DNA from: Gammaproteobacteria bacterium HGW-Gammaproteobacteria-13
GTDB lineage: Bacteria; Pseudomonadota; Gammaproteobacteria; Pseudomonadales; Pseudomonadaceae
Length of the DNA stretch: 64,000 bases
NCBI GenBank assembly: GCA_002840155.1
Contig: PGZH01000006.1
Coordinates: 62,001-126,000, forward strand
Direction of reading: 5' to 3'
Part shown: positions 1 to 8,040 of the stretch, piece after piece
How positions within the stretch are numbered: position 1 is the first letter of the stretch
How the letters are laid out: the number at the start of each line of letters is the position of its first letter
Position numbers and translations under genes: made by a program
The notes under the pieces: generated by a model
What the model was told of the DNA's origin: nothing
Seen by the model: only the letters and a program-made list of their open reading frames with translations
Database searches by the model: none

Positions 1-2
1 GC

Positions 3-95
3 GAAAGCCATAGCGTCATCGGTAACATATTTCAGTGGATGGAAGAAGTGGACAAGAAACATTATGACGAAATGACTCAAGTTGCGACTGACTGA
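3..95 (+). CDS. C-terminal fragment of an unidentified protein
   Basis: One frame stays open from the window edge to a TGA at 93-95 and encodes about 30 residues ending DEMTQVATD. The composition is acidic and helical, as in an ordinary C-terminus, while the other two forward frames close earlier. The 5' part lies outside the window, so no family can be named. It could also be an accidental open frame; no terminator is visible after it. Confidence 0.4.
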   Translation, partial: ESHSVIGNIFQWMEEVDKKHYDEMTQVATD

Positions 96-204
96 TGGCG
101 TGCTAAGTAAAGTTTGTCTCTTGAGGAACTCATGAAAAATAGAGGACAGACCACGGCTTACGCCGAGAATTAATCGCGGCATTCAAGCCTGCTCTACTAA
201 CACA

Positions 205-260
205 GACTCGACAAGTCCCAAAAAGGGACCTATCGTTCCCTTTTTGGGACTTGTCGAGTC
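205..260. promoter_or_regulatory. Perfect 24-bp inverted repeat in the leader of the MNT/HEPN pair
   Basis: Arms at 205-228 and 237-260 are exact reverse complements separated by 8 bases. Each arm carries GTCCC and GGGAC around an A or T tract, so it contains smaller palindromes. The second arm ends 4 bases before the ATG at 265 of a protein with an N-terminal winged helix. The likely role is an autoregulatory operator; as RNA it would also form a very stable hairpin against the start codon. Confidence 0.7.
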
Positions 261-264
261 AACC

Positions 265-867
265 ATGTCAGCCATCCCCCTCAGTGACGCTCTATTCTCC
301 GCAACCCAGCAGAAGGTGCTGGGCTTGTTGTATGGCAAGCCCGATCAGAGCTTTTATGCCAATGAGATCTCCCGCTGGGCGCAGGTCGGCAAGGGCAGCC
401 TGATGCGAGAGTTGGAGCGCCTACACAACGCGGGCATCCTGACCATGAGCCGCCAGGGCAACCAGACGCACTACCAAGCCAATCCGCAGTGCCCAATCTA
501 TGTAGAGCTGCTTGGCATTGTGCGCAAGAGCTTCGGTATTGCGGAACATCTGCGCACGGCTCTTGCGCCGCTGACTGAAGAGATAACGTGGGCATTCGTC
601 TACGGTTCTATTGCCAAAGGCAGCGAGCATGCAGGCAGTGACATTGATCTTATGCTGATTGGTGAAAACCTCAGCTACAGCGATTTAATGGAACGCCTGC
701 TCCCTGTGGAGGAGCAGCTGGGTCGCACGATTAACCCGACGCTCTACACTTTGACCGACTGGCAAGCCAAGAAAGCAGCCGGCAATAGCTTTGTGGTACG
801 GGTAGAGCAGCAGGACAAAATCGACTTGATTGGCCACAACCCAGAAGAGGCAAACCATGGACGGTAA
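265..867 (+). CDS. Winged-helix MNT-type nucleotidyltransferase (putative antitoxin/repressor)
   Basis: A 200-residue protein. Residues about 10-75 look like an ArsR-like winged helix (YANEISRWAQVGKGSLMREL recognition region). Residues 110-130 carry the minimal nucleotidyltransferase signature GSIAKGS (114-120) followed by SDIDL (125-129), with Asp126 and Asp128 as expected metal ligands. The INPTLY stretch that follows is common in this wHTH-NTase group, but I see no obvious third carboxylate. ATG at 265 is preferred over an in-frame TTG at 244, because the latter lies inside the inverted repeat. The gene overlaps the downstream HEPN gene by 11 bases. MNT proteins paired with HEPN proteins are known to neutralise the HEPN partner by nucleotidylation; that role is inferred here. 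Confidence 0.8.
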   Translation: MSAIPLSDALFSATQQKVLGLLYGKPDQSFYANEISRWAQVGKGSLMRELERLHNAGILTMSRQGNQTHYQANPQCPIYVELLGIVRKSFGIAEHLRTALAPLTEEITWAFVYGSIAKGSEHAGSDIDLMLIGENLSYSDLMERLLPVEEQLGRTINPTLYTLTDWQAKKAAGNSFVVRVEQQDKIDLIGHNPEEANHGR

Positions 868-1288
868 CGACAATCTGGAAAACCTGGTGCGCAGCGGCGG
901 CCTCAAAGCTGAACCGCCGGACCATAAGGAGTGTGAGGGGCTGCTGACGTCAGCGGTAGATCGCTTGAAGGATGCTCACATCTCCGCACTGTCCTTCGCC
1001 AGTCGCTTCGACCTGGCCTACAACGCGGCTCACGCCCTGGCATTGACGGCTATGCGCCTGCGGGGCTACCGCTCAGATCGCCGCTACTTGGTGTTTCAGT
1101 GTTTGGTGCACACCCTTGGGCTGAGCAAACCCCAGGTACGCCTATTCGCGCTCTGCCACGAACGCCGCAATCTGGCTGAGTACGAAGGTTATATGGATGT
1201 GGATGAAGCTCTGCTGGCCGAGCTGATAGCGGCAACCGATGCATTGCTGCCACTCGTGCAACAGGCTATGGCGACGGGTAAGGGCTAA
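857..1288 (+). CDS. HEPN-domain protein, putative toxin partner of the MNT protein
   Basis: A 143-residue, all-helical protein starting at ATG 857 behind a good GAAGAGG ribosome site inside the upstream gene. The 11-base overlap indicates translational coupling. Size, position and the late motif HERRNLAEYEG (101-111) fit HEPN proteins encoded next to MNT nucleotidyltransferases. Active HEPN RNases normally show R-x4-6-H; here the motif reads RNLAEY (104-109), with Tyr109 but no His, so RNase activity is doubtful. A substrate-binding or modified-tyrosine role is possible. The family call rests on context plus this motif. Confidence 0.65.
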   Translation: MDGNDNLENLVRSGGLKAEPPDHKECEGLLTSAVDRLKDAHISALSFASRFDLAYNAAHALALTAMRLRGYRSDRRYLVFQCLVHTLGLSKPQVRLFALCHERRNLAEYEGYMDVDEALLAELIAATDALLPLVQQAMATGKG

Positions 1289-1368
1289 TCCTTTGGGCCG
1301 CACAGCACTCATGGTGGGAAAACCTTCACGGCTTCCCACCCTACCCAGCGCCGGCCATTGGTAGACCC

Positions 1369-1532
1369 GTAGGGTGGGTTAGCGCCGCCAACACCGCCCG
1401 CAAATCCACCCGAGACACTGGCGCGGCGCGTAACCCACCAGTCGATGGTGCGTGTTGCGCCGATGGTGGGTTACGCCGCAGGCCGAGTGAGGTGATGCCT
1501 GGTAATCGCCAGATGCGGCTAACCCACCCTAC
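1369..1532. repeat. GTAGGGTGGG inverted repeat cluster filling the 1289-1639 gap
   Basis: GTAGGGTGGGTTAGCG at 1369 is mirrored by CGGCTAACCCACCCTAC ending at 1532, with two further TAACCCACC/GGTGGGTTA arms between (about 1431 and 1469). A related CCCACCCTACC copy lies near 1336. These are REP-like extragenic palindromes. Apart from them and the terminator at 1573 I see nothing in this 350-base gap. Confidence 0.75.
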
Positions 1533-1572
1533 GAAGGCGGCTTGCAGCAGGTCATTGAGCATTAGCAAAACA

Positions 1573-1597
1573 AAAAGCCGCGCAGTGCGCGGCTTTT
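1573..1597. terminator. Bidirectional intrinsic terminator
   Basis: AAAAGCCGCGC and GCGCGGCTTTT are perfect arms around a 3-base loop. It lies between the convergent HEPN gene (plus) and EAL gene (minus) and has A/T flanks on both sides, so it can serve both. Confidence 0.85.
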
Positions 1598-1639
1598 GCT
1601 TTGTTGCCCATCAGCGGCCAATCAGCCCTCACCTAGCCT

Positions 1640-3001
1640 TCAACCATTCTGCCTCTCCACAAACGCTGTAAACGCCCCCAACGGCAGCGGTTTACTAAAC
1701 AGATACCCCTGAAACTGCATACAACCGTTATCAAGCAAAAACTGCTGCTGCGCCTGGGTTTCCACGCCTTCGGCGATCACCGTCATGCCCATGCTTTGCG
1801 CCAGGGCGATTACGGTGCGCACGATGGCTTGGCTGTTGGCATCGGTAAGCAGGTCGCTGACAAAGGAACGGTCGATTTTCAGGGTGTTGAGGGGCAGGCG
1901 TTTGAGGTGGCTGAGGGAGGAGAAGCCGGTGCCGAAGTCGTCCAGGGAGAAACGCACGCCGCGCTCGACCAGTACGGCCATTTTGCGCATCAGATCGTCG
2001 ATGTCGTGGACGATCAGGGTTTCGGTGAGTTCCAGTTCGAGGCGGCGTGCGTCGATGCCGTAGGTTTCGATCAGCCCGAGCATGTCGGTGACGAAGCTGG
2101 CCTGGCGAAACTGCTTCTGGCTGATATTCACCGCCAGGCTGATGTCGCGGTACAGCGGGTCGTCCTTCCAGGCGCGCAGTTGGGTAAAAGCCTGCTCCAG
2201 CACCCATTGGCCAATCGGGATAATCAGCCCGGTTTTCTCGGCATGGCCGATAAACTCGGCGGGCGGCACCAGCCCGCGTTGCGGGTGTTGCCAGCGGATC
2301 AGCACTTCGGCGCCGGTGACTGTGCCGCTGCTGTTCAGCTGCGCCTGGTAGTGCAGCACAAACTGTTGTTCACGCAGCGCGGCATGCAGGTCGCGGTCGA
2401 GCATCGAGCGTTCGGCGGCGTCGCTTTGCAGAATATGCAGCAGGGCAAAAAGCATCAGCATGGCCGCCACGCTCTGCACCCAGGAGCCGGCCATGCGTAC
2501 GTCATCCGGCAGGTGGTAGGCGCTGGTTGGGCTCCAGGATGAGGAGGCCAGCAAGGTAAACAAACCGAGGCAGAACAGTGCAACGCCGTAGCGCAGCCAC
2601 AGGCGTTCATCGCGAAAGGCCATCAGCGCCGCCACGGCAATCGGCAGCAGATACAGGTGGGTCGCGCGCGGCGCGGCGGCGGTGTGCGGGTCCATCAACA
2701 AGGTGGTGCCGACGATCACCAGGATGATCACGCCGAACAGCAGCAGATTGGCCAGGCGTACACGGTTGCGCAGGGTGAGGATAAATACGCCCAGGCCGCA
2801 GAGGATCATCAGCAGGTCCATCATCACGATGCCCCACTCGCCGCGCAGGCTGAAGAAGATGCCCCAGAGGCTGCCGACCAGCAGCAATACCAGGCTGGCG
2901 AGCATGCGCATGCGCCGTTCGCGGCGCTGCCCGATCAGGGCCAGATCGGGCGAGTGCCAGAGCTTGATGACCTGCTTGAGAAAGGCGGAAAGGACGGTCA
3001 T
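1640..3001 (-). CDS. Membrane-anchored EAL-domain c-di-GMP phosphodiesterase
   Basis: A 453-residue protein. The first ~195 residues hold about six hydrophobic segments and the remainder is a complete EAL domain. The EAL signature appears as EVLIRW (from E232), and the metal and catalytic motifs [25 protein letters not shown] and VIAEGVET are intact. It should therefore hydrolyse c-di-GMP to pGpG at the inner membrane. There is no GGDEF half, so the input is probably the membrane region itself. I use ATG 3001, which has AGGGA upstream, rather than the in-frame ATG at 3058. It is codirectional with the diguanylate cyclase upstream, 141 bases apart, so the two may act as an opposing pair. Confidence 0.9.
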   Translation of the reverse strand: MTVLSAFLKQVIKLWHSPDLALIGQRRERRMRMLASLVLLLVGSLWGIFFSLRGEWGIVMMDLLMILCGLGVFILTLRNRVRLANLLLFGVIILVIVGTTLLMDPHTAAAPRATHLYLLPIAVAALMAFRDERLWLRYGVALFCLGLFTLLASSSWSPTSAYHLPDDVRMAGSWVQSVAAMLMLFALLHILQSDAAERSMLDRDLHAALREQQFVLHYQAQLNSSGTVTGAEVLIRWQHPQRGLVPPAEFIGHAEKTGLIIPIGQWVLEQAFTQLRAWKDDPLYRDISLAVNISQKQFRQASFVTDMLGLIETYGIDARRLELELTETLIVHDIDDLMRKMAVLVERGVRFSLDDFGTGFSSLSHLKRLPLNTLKIDRSFVSDLLTDANSQAIVRTVIALAQSMGMTVIAEGVETQAQQQFLLDNGCMQFQGYLFSKPLPLGAFTAFVERQNG

Positions 3002-3142
3002 GAAAAGTCCCTGAGTGACCAATTGCAGCGCCAAGGAGGTCGCCGGGGGGCATGCCAACGCAGCGGTTTATCGATAAGCCAAGCTGAGTGTAGACGGCGC
3101 AACAGGGGCGTTCTGCGCGATTGCGCGCGGCGCAGGCCGGGC

Positions 3143-4243
3143 TTATTCGCCGCTGTGTTTGTCCTGCGAACTGCCGCGCCCCACCAGGCGATTGCGGCCC
3201 AGCTCCTTGCCGCGATACAGGCGCTGATCGGCGCAGCGGTACAGCTGTTCGGCGGTACTGCCATCCACGGGCCATTCGGCCAGGCCGAAGGTGGCCGACA
3301 GGGCAATCTCCTCATCACCGTAACGCATCGGCTGGCTGCACAGCTGCGCGCGCAGGCTTTCCACCAGCGGTTCGGCGCCCTGGCCATCGGTGTTGCGCAG
3401 CAGCAGGCCAAACTCTTCGCCACCCAGGCGGCCGAGGGTGTCGGTGGCGCGCAGGCGTTGGCTAAGGCTGTTGCAGATATAGCGCAGGGCCTGGTCGCCG
3501 GCATCGTGGCCGTACTGGTCATTTACCGCCTTGAAATAGTCGATATCCAGCACCACCAGCACCAGCTTGGCCTGGCTGCGCTGCGCCTCGCGGATGCTCT
3601 GTTCCAGGCTCTGCTGGAAACTGCCACGGCTGGCCACGCCGGTCAGCGCATCGGTGCGCGCCATATGCTGCAACTGCTGATGAGCGGTGGCGCGGCGGGT
3701 TTCGTAGAGGTGCACGAAGATGATGATCATCACCCCGCAGAACACGGCGTTGCCCAGATCGATCAGGCTTTGCGCATCCAGCTGGATCGGGTAGGTGTAG
3801 AGGTACAGCAGGCAGGCGCCGAGCACGAAGGGCAGCGACAGCAGGCTGCCGCGCTTGCGCCCCAGCAGCAGGTAGGACAGCACCGGGATGCTGTAGACCC
3901 AGACAAAAGCGGTTTTCGAGGCATTGGGAATGACGATGATGTACAGCAGAAAGCTGAAGGTCGGCAGCAGGTAGAGGTAGATCCAGGGCAGCAGGTTGCG
4001 CGCCCTGACAACGCGCCAGGCGCCCCACAACAGGACGCCGGTGGCCAGCAGTTCAAAGCTGGCAAACAGGTAGTTGCCGGCCATAAATTGCAGCACGCAG
4101 AACACCCCGAGGGTCAGACCGGTGGTGGCAAAGATCATGCGGATCAACGAGCGCTGGCCGACATCCTGCAGGTCGTCGACGGCAGCACTGTTGTCATTGC
4201 CCGGTTTGGTTCGCGGTCGAAAAAACATGGCCCGGCGCTGCAT
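3143..4243 (-). CDS. Membrane-bound GGDEF diguanylate cyclase with intact I-site
   Basis: A 366-residue protein: about six membrane segments (residues ~35-185), then a GGDEF domain beginning RTDALTGVASRGSF. The active-site loop is GGEEF at 274-278. The inhibitory RxxD motif (RATD, 265-268) sits exactly five residues before it, so product inhibition should work. Predicted reaction: 2 GTP to c-di-GMP. The N-terminal membrane module is not one I can name. The start is uncertain between 4243 and an ATG at 4228, since neither has a strong ribosome site. Confidence 0.9.
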   Translation of the reverse strand: MQRRAMFFRPRTKPGNDNSAAVDDLQDVGQRSLIRMIFATTGLTLGVFCVLQFMAGNYLFASFELLATGVLLWGAWRVVRARNLLPWIYLYLLPTFSFLLYIIVIPNASKTAFVWVYSIPVLSYLLLGRKRGSLLSLPFVLGACLLYLYTYPIQLDAQSLIDLGNAVFCGVMIIIFVHLYETRRATAHQQLQHMARTDALTGVASRGSFQQSLEQSIREAQRSQAKLVLVVLDIDYFKAVNDQYGHDAGDQALRYICNSLSQRLRATDTLGRLGGEEFGLLLRNTDGQGAEPLVESLRAQLCSQPMRYGDEEIALSATFGLAEWPVDGSTAEQLYRCADQRLYRGKELGRNRLVGRGSSQDKHSGE

Positions 4244-4327
4244 AGATGGCGGTTTGATGGCTCACTGTGCCTCAACTGCCAGGGCCTTGACCAGCCAGGC
4301 AGCTCGCAAGCCGCCGACCACGGGCGG

Positions 4328-4355
4328 TTGACTTGCCCGCCACAGCCTTTAAAGT
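4328..4355 (+). promoter_or_regulatory. Possible sigma-70 promoter for tyrS
   Basis: TTGACT at 4328-4333 and TAAAGT at 4350-4355 with 16-base spacing, about 170 bases before tyrS and divergent from the GGDEF gene. Match to consensus is moderate (5/6 and 4/6). Confidence 0.35.
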
Positions 4356-4523
4356 GCCGCCCCATGCACAAGCACATCTGCCCAATTTCCGCGTTCTATT
4401 ACGCCCTGCCCCCTCTCACCAGGCGGTAGATGCGTTGTTGCATGTCCGATCCGCCTGAGGCGGCCCGGATAGCACTCCCTCACTCCAGTCTCCTCAGGCC
4501 TTTGCCTTAACCAGGAGACACTT

Positions 4524-5765
4524 ATGCCCAGCAACACCCTTGATCTGCTCGAACAACTTGATGCCCGTGGTTTTATCCACCAGAGCACCGACCTCGATGG
4601 CCTGCGCCTGGCGCTAAGCCAGGGCCCGCTTACCTTCTACCTCGGCTTTGATGCCACGGCGGACAGCCTGCACGTTGGCCATTTGCAGGCGCTGATGCTG
4701 ATGCGCCACCTGCAACGCGCGGGGCATAAGCCAATCCTGCTGATCGGCGGCGCCACCACGCGCATCGGCGACCCGAGCTTTCGCGACAGCAGCCGGCCAG
4801 TGCTGCCGGAGGCGCAGATCCAGCACAATATCGCCGGGATTACCGGCTGCTTTGCCCGCTACATCCAACTGGGCGACGGCCCCAGCGACGGCCTGGTGGT
4901 GGACAACGCCGACTGGCTGGATGGCATCGGCTACCTGCAGTTTCTCGATCAGGTCGGCCGGCACTTCTCCATCAACCGCCTGCTGACCTTTGACGCCGTG
5001 CGCAACCGCCTGGAGCGTGAGCATTCGCTGAGTTTTCAGGAGTTCGGCTACACCCTGCTGCAGGCCCATGACTTCACCGAGCTGGCGCGCCGGCACAACT
5101 GCACCCTGCAACTGGGCGGTGCCGACCAGTGGGCGAATATCATCAATGGCGTGGAGCTGGGCCGGCGTCAGGGTTGCCAGCAGTTGTTCGGCCTGACCAT
5201 GCCACTGCTGACCACCCGCGACGGGCGCAAGATGGGCAAATCGGCCAGCGGCGCGGTGTGGCTCAATGGCGATAAGCTCTCGCCGTACGACTTCTGGCAG
5301 TTCTGGCGCAATTGCGATGACGCCGACGTGGGGCGCTTTCTCGCCCTGTTCAGCGAACTGCCGCTGGATGAAGTGGCGCGTTTGAGCGCCCTTGCCGGCG
5401 CCGAGCTGAACCAGGCGAAGATCATCCTGGCCAACGCCGCCACCACCCTGGCCCACGGCGAGCAGGCCGCGCGCGATGCCGCCGCCACCGCCCTGGCGCT
5501 GTTTAGCGCACAGCAAACGGATGCTGAGTTGCCGCAGCTAAGCGTCAGCACTGATGACCTGGCTGGCGGCCTAAGCCTGACTGATCTGCTGCTGCGCCAT
5601 AACTTGCAGCCCTCGCGCAGCGCGGTACGCCGCCTGGCGAGCGGCGGCGGGTTGCTACTGGATGGCGAACGGCAGAACAACCCGGACCAGCCGCTGCAAG
5701 CCTGGCAGTTGGGCCGACGGCTAAGCCTGGGCAAGAAGCGCCATTACCTGTTGCAGGCGCAGTAA
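4524..5765 (+). CDS. tyrS: Tyrosyl-tRNA synthetase
   Basis: A 413-residue class I aminoacyl-tRNA synthetase. The HIGH-type motif is HVGHL at residues 50-54 and the KMSKS-type motif is KMGKS at 236-240. The tyrosine-binding region contains LLQAHDF and GGADQWANI. The C-terminus carries an S4-like RNA-binding segment ([19 protein letters not shown]). It charges tRNA-Tyr in the cytoplasm. A clear CAGGAGA ribosome site precedes ATG 4524. Pseudomonads can carry two unrelated tyrosyl synthetases (TyrS and TyrZ); length and motifs fit TyrS, but I cannot exclude a second copy elsewhere. No terminator is obvious before the REP element downstream. Confidence 0.95.
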   Translation: MPSNTLDLLEQLDARGFIHQSTDLDGLRLALSQGPLTFYLGFDATADSLHVGHLQALMLMRHLQRAGHKPILLIGGATTRIGDPSFRDSSRPVLPEAQIQHNIAGITGCFARYIQLGDGPSDGLVVDNADWLDGIGYLQFLDQVGRHFSINRLLTFDAVRNRLEREHSLSFQEFGYTLLQAHDFTELARRHNCTLQLGGADQWANIINGVELGRRQGCQQLFGLTMPLLTTRDGRKMGKSASGAVWLNGDKLSPYDFWQFWRNCDDADVGRFLALFSELPLDEVARLSALAGAELNQAKIILANAATTLAHGEQAARDAAATALALFSAQQTDAELPQLSVSTDDLAGGLSLTDLLLRHNLQPSRSAVRRLASGGGLLLDGERQNNPDQPLQAWQLGRRLSLGKKRHYLLQAQ

Positions 5766-5785
5766 CGCGCCGGCCATGGGTTTAT

Positions 5786-5848
5786 CGCGGGCATGACCCG
5801 CTCCTACGGTTGTAGGAGCGGGGGGGGACGCCTAGTTCCATGCCCGCG
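5786..5848. repeat. REP-like element with G-tract/CTAG arm, copy 1
   Basis: CGCGGGCATGACCCGCTCCTA is followed by the inverted arm TAGGAGCGGG...CATGCCCGCG, which carries an extra segment of Gs plus ACGCCTAGTT. Four related copies occur in the window (7455, 9454, 11204, 42776). Confidence 0.8.
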
Positions 5849-5955
5849 AACCTATCCTCAAGCGCTGCCGGCTGCGTGCATAGCGCCCGCCGGTTGCCCC
5901 CTGCGCGCAGCGCCACCCATAATCGGCCGCACCTGATTCTGGATGTACTGCGCCC

Positions 5956-7416
5956 ATGGCCATTGCCCGCGACGACCTCGACCAACACGGCCTGATCATC
6001 GGCGTTTCGCCCGAGCGTTTTCGCGCCGTGGCCATGCCATTGCTGTTCGACCATTTGAACGCACAATGCGAGGGCACCATCGCGGTCAACCGCCAGGCGC
6101 GCATCGTCTGGATCAACGACAAGTACGCCGAGAAGGTCGGCATCAGCGACCCGCGCAGCGTGCTCGGCAAGGAAATCGAAGAAGTGCTGCCGGCCAGCCG
6201 CCTGCGCGAGGTGGTGGAAAGCGGCCAGCCCAGCATGCTCGACCTGATGGCCTTCGGCAGCGAGCATTTCGTGGTCACCCGTATCCCGTTGCGCGACGAA
6301 GACGGCACCCTGGTCGGCGCGCTGGGCTTTGTACTGTTCGACCGCGCCCGCCACCTCAAGCCGCTGATGGCCAAGTTCAACACCCTGCAAAGCCAATTGG
6401 TCGCCACCCAGCACGAACTGGCCAAGGCGCGCCGCGCGCGTTACACCATCGCCGGGTTTATCGGCGCCAGCAGCGCGGCCAGCGAAGTCAAGCGCCAGGC
6501 CCGCCGCGCCGCACAGCTTGATGCCACGGTGCTGCTGCGCGGCGAAACCGGCACCGGCAAAGAGTTGCTGGCCCAAGGCATTCACAACCTGTCGCCGCGA
6601 GCCAACGGGCCGTTTGTCGCGGTCAACGTGGCGGCCATTCCAGAAACCCTGGTCGAGGCCGAACTGTTCGGCACCGCGCCCGGCGCCTTTACTGGCGCGG
6701 ATCGCAAAGCGCGCATCGGCAAGTTCGAGGTGGCCAACGGCGGCACGCTGTTTCTCGATGAAATCGGCGACCTGCCGCTGCCGTTGCAGGCCAAACTGCT
6801 GCGCGTCTTGCAGGAGCAGGAAGTCGAGCCGCTCGGTTCCAACCAGGTCAAACCGCTGAATGTACGGGTGATCGCGGCCACGCATATCGACCTGGAAGCC
6901 AAGGTCGCCGCCGGGCAGTTCCGTGACGACCTCTACTACCGCCTTAACGTGCTGGCCCTGCGCGTGCCGCCGCTGCGTGAGCGCCGCGAAGATATTCCGG
7001 CGCTGCTGGAACACCTGCTCGACGATATCGCCAACCGCTCCGCCCAGGCGCCGCTGGAAGTCAGCGACGACGCCCTCGCCCTGCTTAGCGCGCAACCCTG
7101 GCGCGGCAATGTGCGCGAGCTGCGCAACCTGCTGGAACGCGCCCAATTGGATGTCGATGGGCGCCTGGATGCGCAAACCGTGCGGGCGTTGCTGGTCGAC
7201 CCGGTAACGCCCGCAGCGCACAGCATTGCGCCGCAGCCAGCGGCCACCGTGACGCAAACATTGGCTGAACAGCTGGCGCAAGCCGAGCGCCAGGCCCTGA
7301 TCGAAGCCCTGCACGCCACAGCCGGCAACCGCCGGCAGGCTGCGGAACGCTTAGGCATCTCCCGCGCGGGGCTGTATGCCAAATTGGCGCTGCATGGGTT
7401 GGGTAAGCACGATTGA
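5956..7416 (+). CDS. Sigma-54-dependent activator with PAS, AAA+ and Fis-type HTH domains
   Basis: A 486-residue enhancer-binding protein. Residues ~30-150 resemble a PAS sensor (NRQARIVWINDKYAEKVG). The AAA+ core has Walker A GETGTGKE (196-203), the sigma-54 contact loop GAFTGA (243-248), Walker B GGTLFLDEIGDLP and an RNVREL-like sensor II region (GNVRELRNLLERA). A Fis-type helix-turn-helix closes the protein ([20 protein letters not shown]). It lies directly upstream of a GntP permease that has a strong -24/-12 promoter, so it is the likely activator of that gene. Domain order and context resemble the P. aeruginosa PA2005 regulator of 3-hydroxybutyrate use; the actual effector is not visible here. 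Confidence 0.92.
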   Translation: MAIARDDLDQHGLIIGVSPERFRAVAMPLLFDHLNAQCEGTIAVNRQARIVWINDKYAEKVGISDPRSVLGKEIEEVLPASRLREVVESGQPSMLDLMAFGSEHFVVTRIPLRDEDGTLVGALGFVLFDRARHLKPLMAKFNTLQSQLVATQHELAKARRARYTIAGFIGASSAASEVKRQARRAAQLDATVLLRGETGTGKELLAQGIHNLSPRANGPFVAVNVAAIPETLVEAELFGTAPGAFTGADRKARIGKFEVANGGTLFLDEIGDLPLPLQAKLLRVLQEQEVEPLGSNQVKPLNVRVIAATHIDLEAKVAAGQFRDDLYYRLNVLALRVPPLRERREDIPALLEHLLDDIANRSAQAPLEVSDDALALLSAQPWRGNVRELRNLLERAQLDVDGRLDAQTVRALLVDPVTPAAHSIAPQPAATVTQTLAEQLAQAERQALIEALHATAGNRRQAAERLGISRAGLYAKLALHGLGKHD

Positions 7417-7454
7417 GCCAGTCGCGCACCCGCCTAACGCGAACGCAATTCCCT

Positions 7455-7534
7455 GTAGGAGCGGCCTTGGCCGCGATGCTTTTGAGTCAGCAAGATATCG
7501 CGGGCAAGGAACTAGGCGTCCCCCCCGCTCCTAC
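7455..7534. repeat. REP-like element with CTAG arm, copy 2 (inverted)
   Basis: A GTAGGAGCGGCCTTGGCCGCGA arm is followed by the variant arm in reverse, GGGCAAGGAACTAGGCG then a C tract and CTCCTAC. It is the same insertion-bearing design as at 5786, here in the opposite orientation. Confidence 0.75.
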
Positions 7535-7659
7535 AAAAGCAAAGCCAGCCGTGCGTGTGCTGTGGGAGGCGCTGGGCGGCATTCCGCTTTAGCGGCGAGC
7601 TTTTAACCGCTGTTGTCGCGGCTAAAGCCCCTCCCACGATCCATGCTCGTGTCAGAGTT

Positions 7660-7724
7660 GTAGCCCGGATGTAATCCGGGAAGTACCGCACAACCGAGCA
7701 TTTCCCGGATTTCATCCGGGCTAC
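7660..7724. repeat. GTAGCCCGGAT inverted repeat
   Basis: GTAGCCCGGATGTAATCCGGG at 7660 faces CCCGGATTTCATCCGGGCTAC ending at 7724. It belongs to a second extragenic palindrome family that recurs at 22460, 44743, 45880 and 45984. With the preceding elements it fills most of the 7417-8040 gap; the rest holds the sigma-54 promoter and its presumed upstream sites. Confidence 0.75.
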
Positions 7725-7765
7725 GGAATGTACGAACGCAGCGCCTGTGTAAAAAATCCAAAACT

Positions 7766-7804
7766 CTGGACTTAAAGCCAACTCAACCGTCCAGCTATCT
7801 GGAC
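7766..7804 (+). promoter_or_regulatory. Candidate activator binding sites for the sigma-54 regulator
   Basis: GTCCAG-CTAT-CTGGAC at 7789-7804 is a perfect inverted repeat, and another CTGGAC lies at 7766-7771 (with TCCA/TGGA flanks). They sit about 120-160 bases before the -24/-12 promoter, the usual distance for enhancer-binding protein sites. Assignment to the adjacent regulator is inference. Confidence 0.5.
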
Positions 7805-7924
7805 TAATTCCAAAAATAAAGACACACCCGTCTCCTCCGACGCCCCCGCCAAATCACCCGAAACCCCACGCAGCCCATCAACCACAAGCTTTTCACCTAC
7901 CTAGACCAAAGTCGTAGCCCCGCC

Positions 7925-7940
7925 TGGCACAGCTTTCGCT
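7925..7940 (+). promoter_or_regulatory. Sigma-54 (-24/-12) promoter of the GntP permease gene
   Basis: TGGCACAGCTTTCGCT matches the consensus TGGCACG-N4-TTGC(A/T), including the invariant GG (7926-7927) and GC (7938-7939) at correct spacing. It lies ~100 bases before ATG 8041. A sigma-54 activator gene immediately upstream strengthens the call. Confidence 0.75.
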
Positions 7941-8040
7941 CTAGTCTGCTCAACGCTTTGCTTCGCTGCCTGACTTAACGAGCAAGCTCATCAGCGTCGC
8001 CATAGAGCGGTGCTTAAAACAACAACAAAAGGAACCAGCC

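Noticed and set aside
244..264. TTG start for the MNT protein
   Set aside because: It lies inside the second arm of the inverted repeat, with no ribosome site; ATG 265 begins the winged-helix domain normally.
1369..1532. CRISPR array or integron-like repeats
   Set aside because: The repeats are inverted, irregularly spaced and of REP type; there are no regular spacers and no cas or integrase genes.
5782..7314. 510-codon minus-strand frame over the sigma-54 activator
   Set aside because: The plus strand encodes complete PAS, AAA+ and Fis HTH motifs; the minus frame has none.
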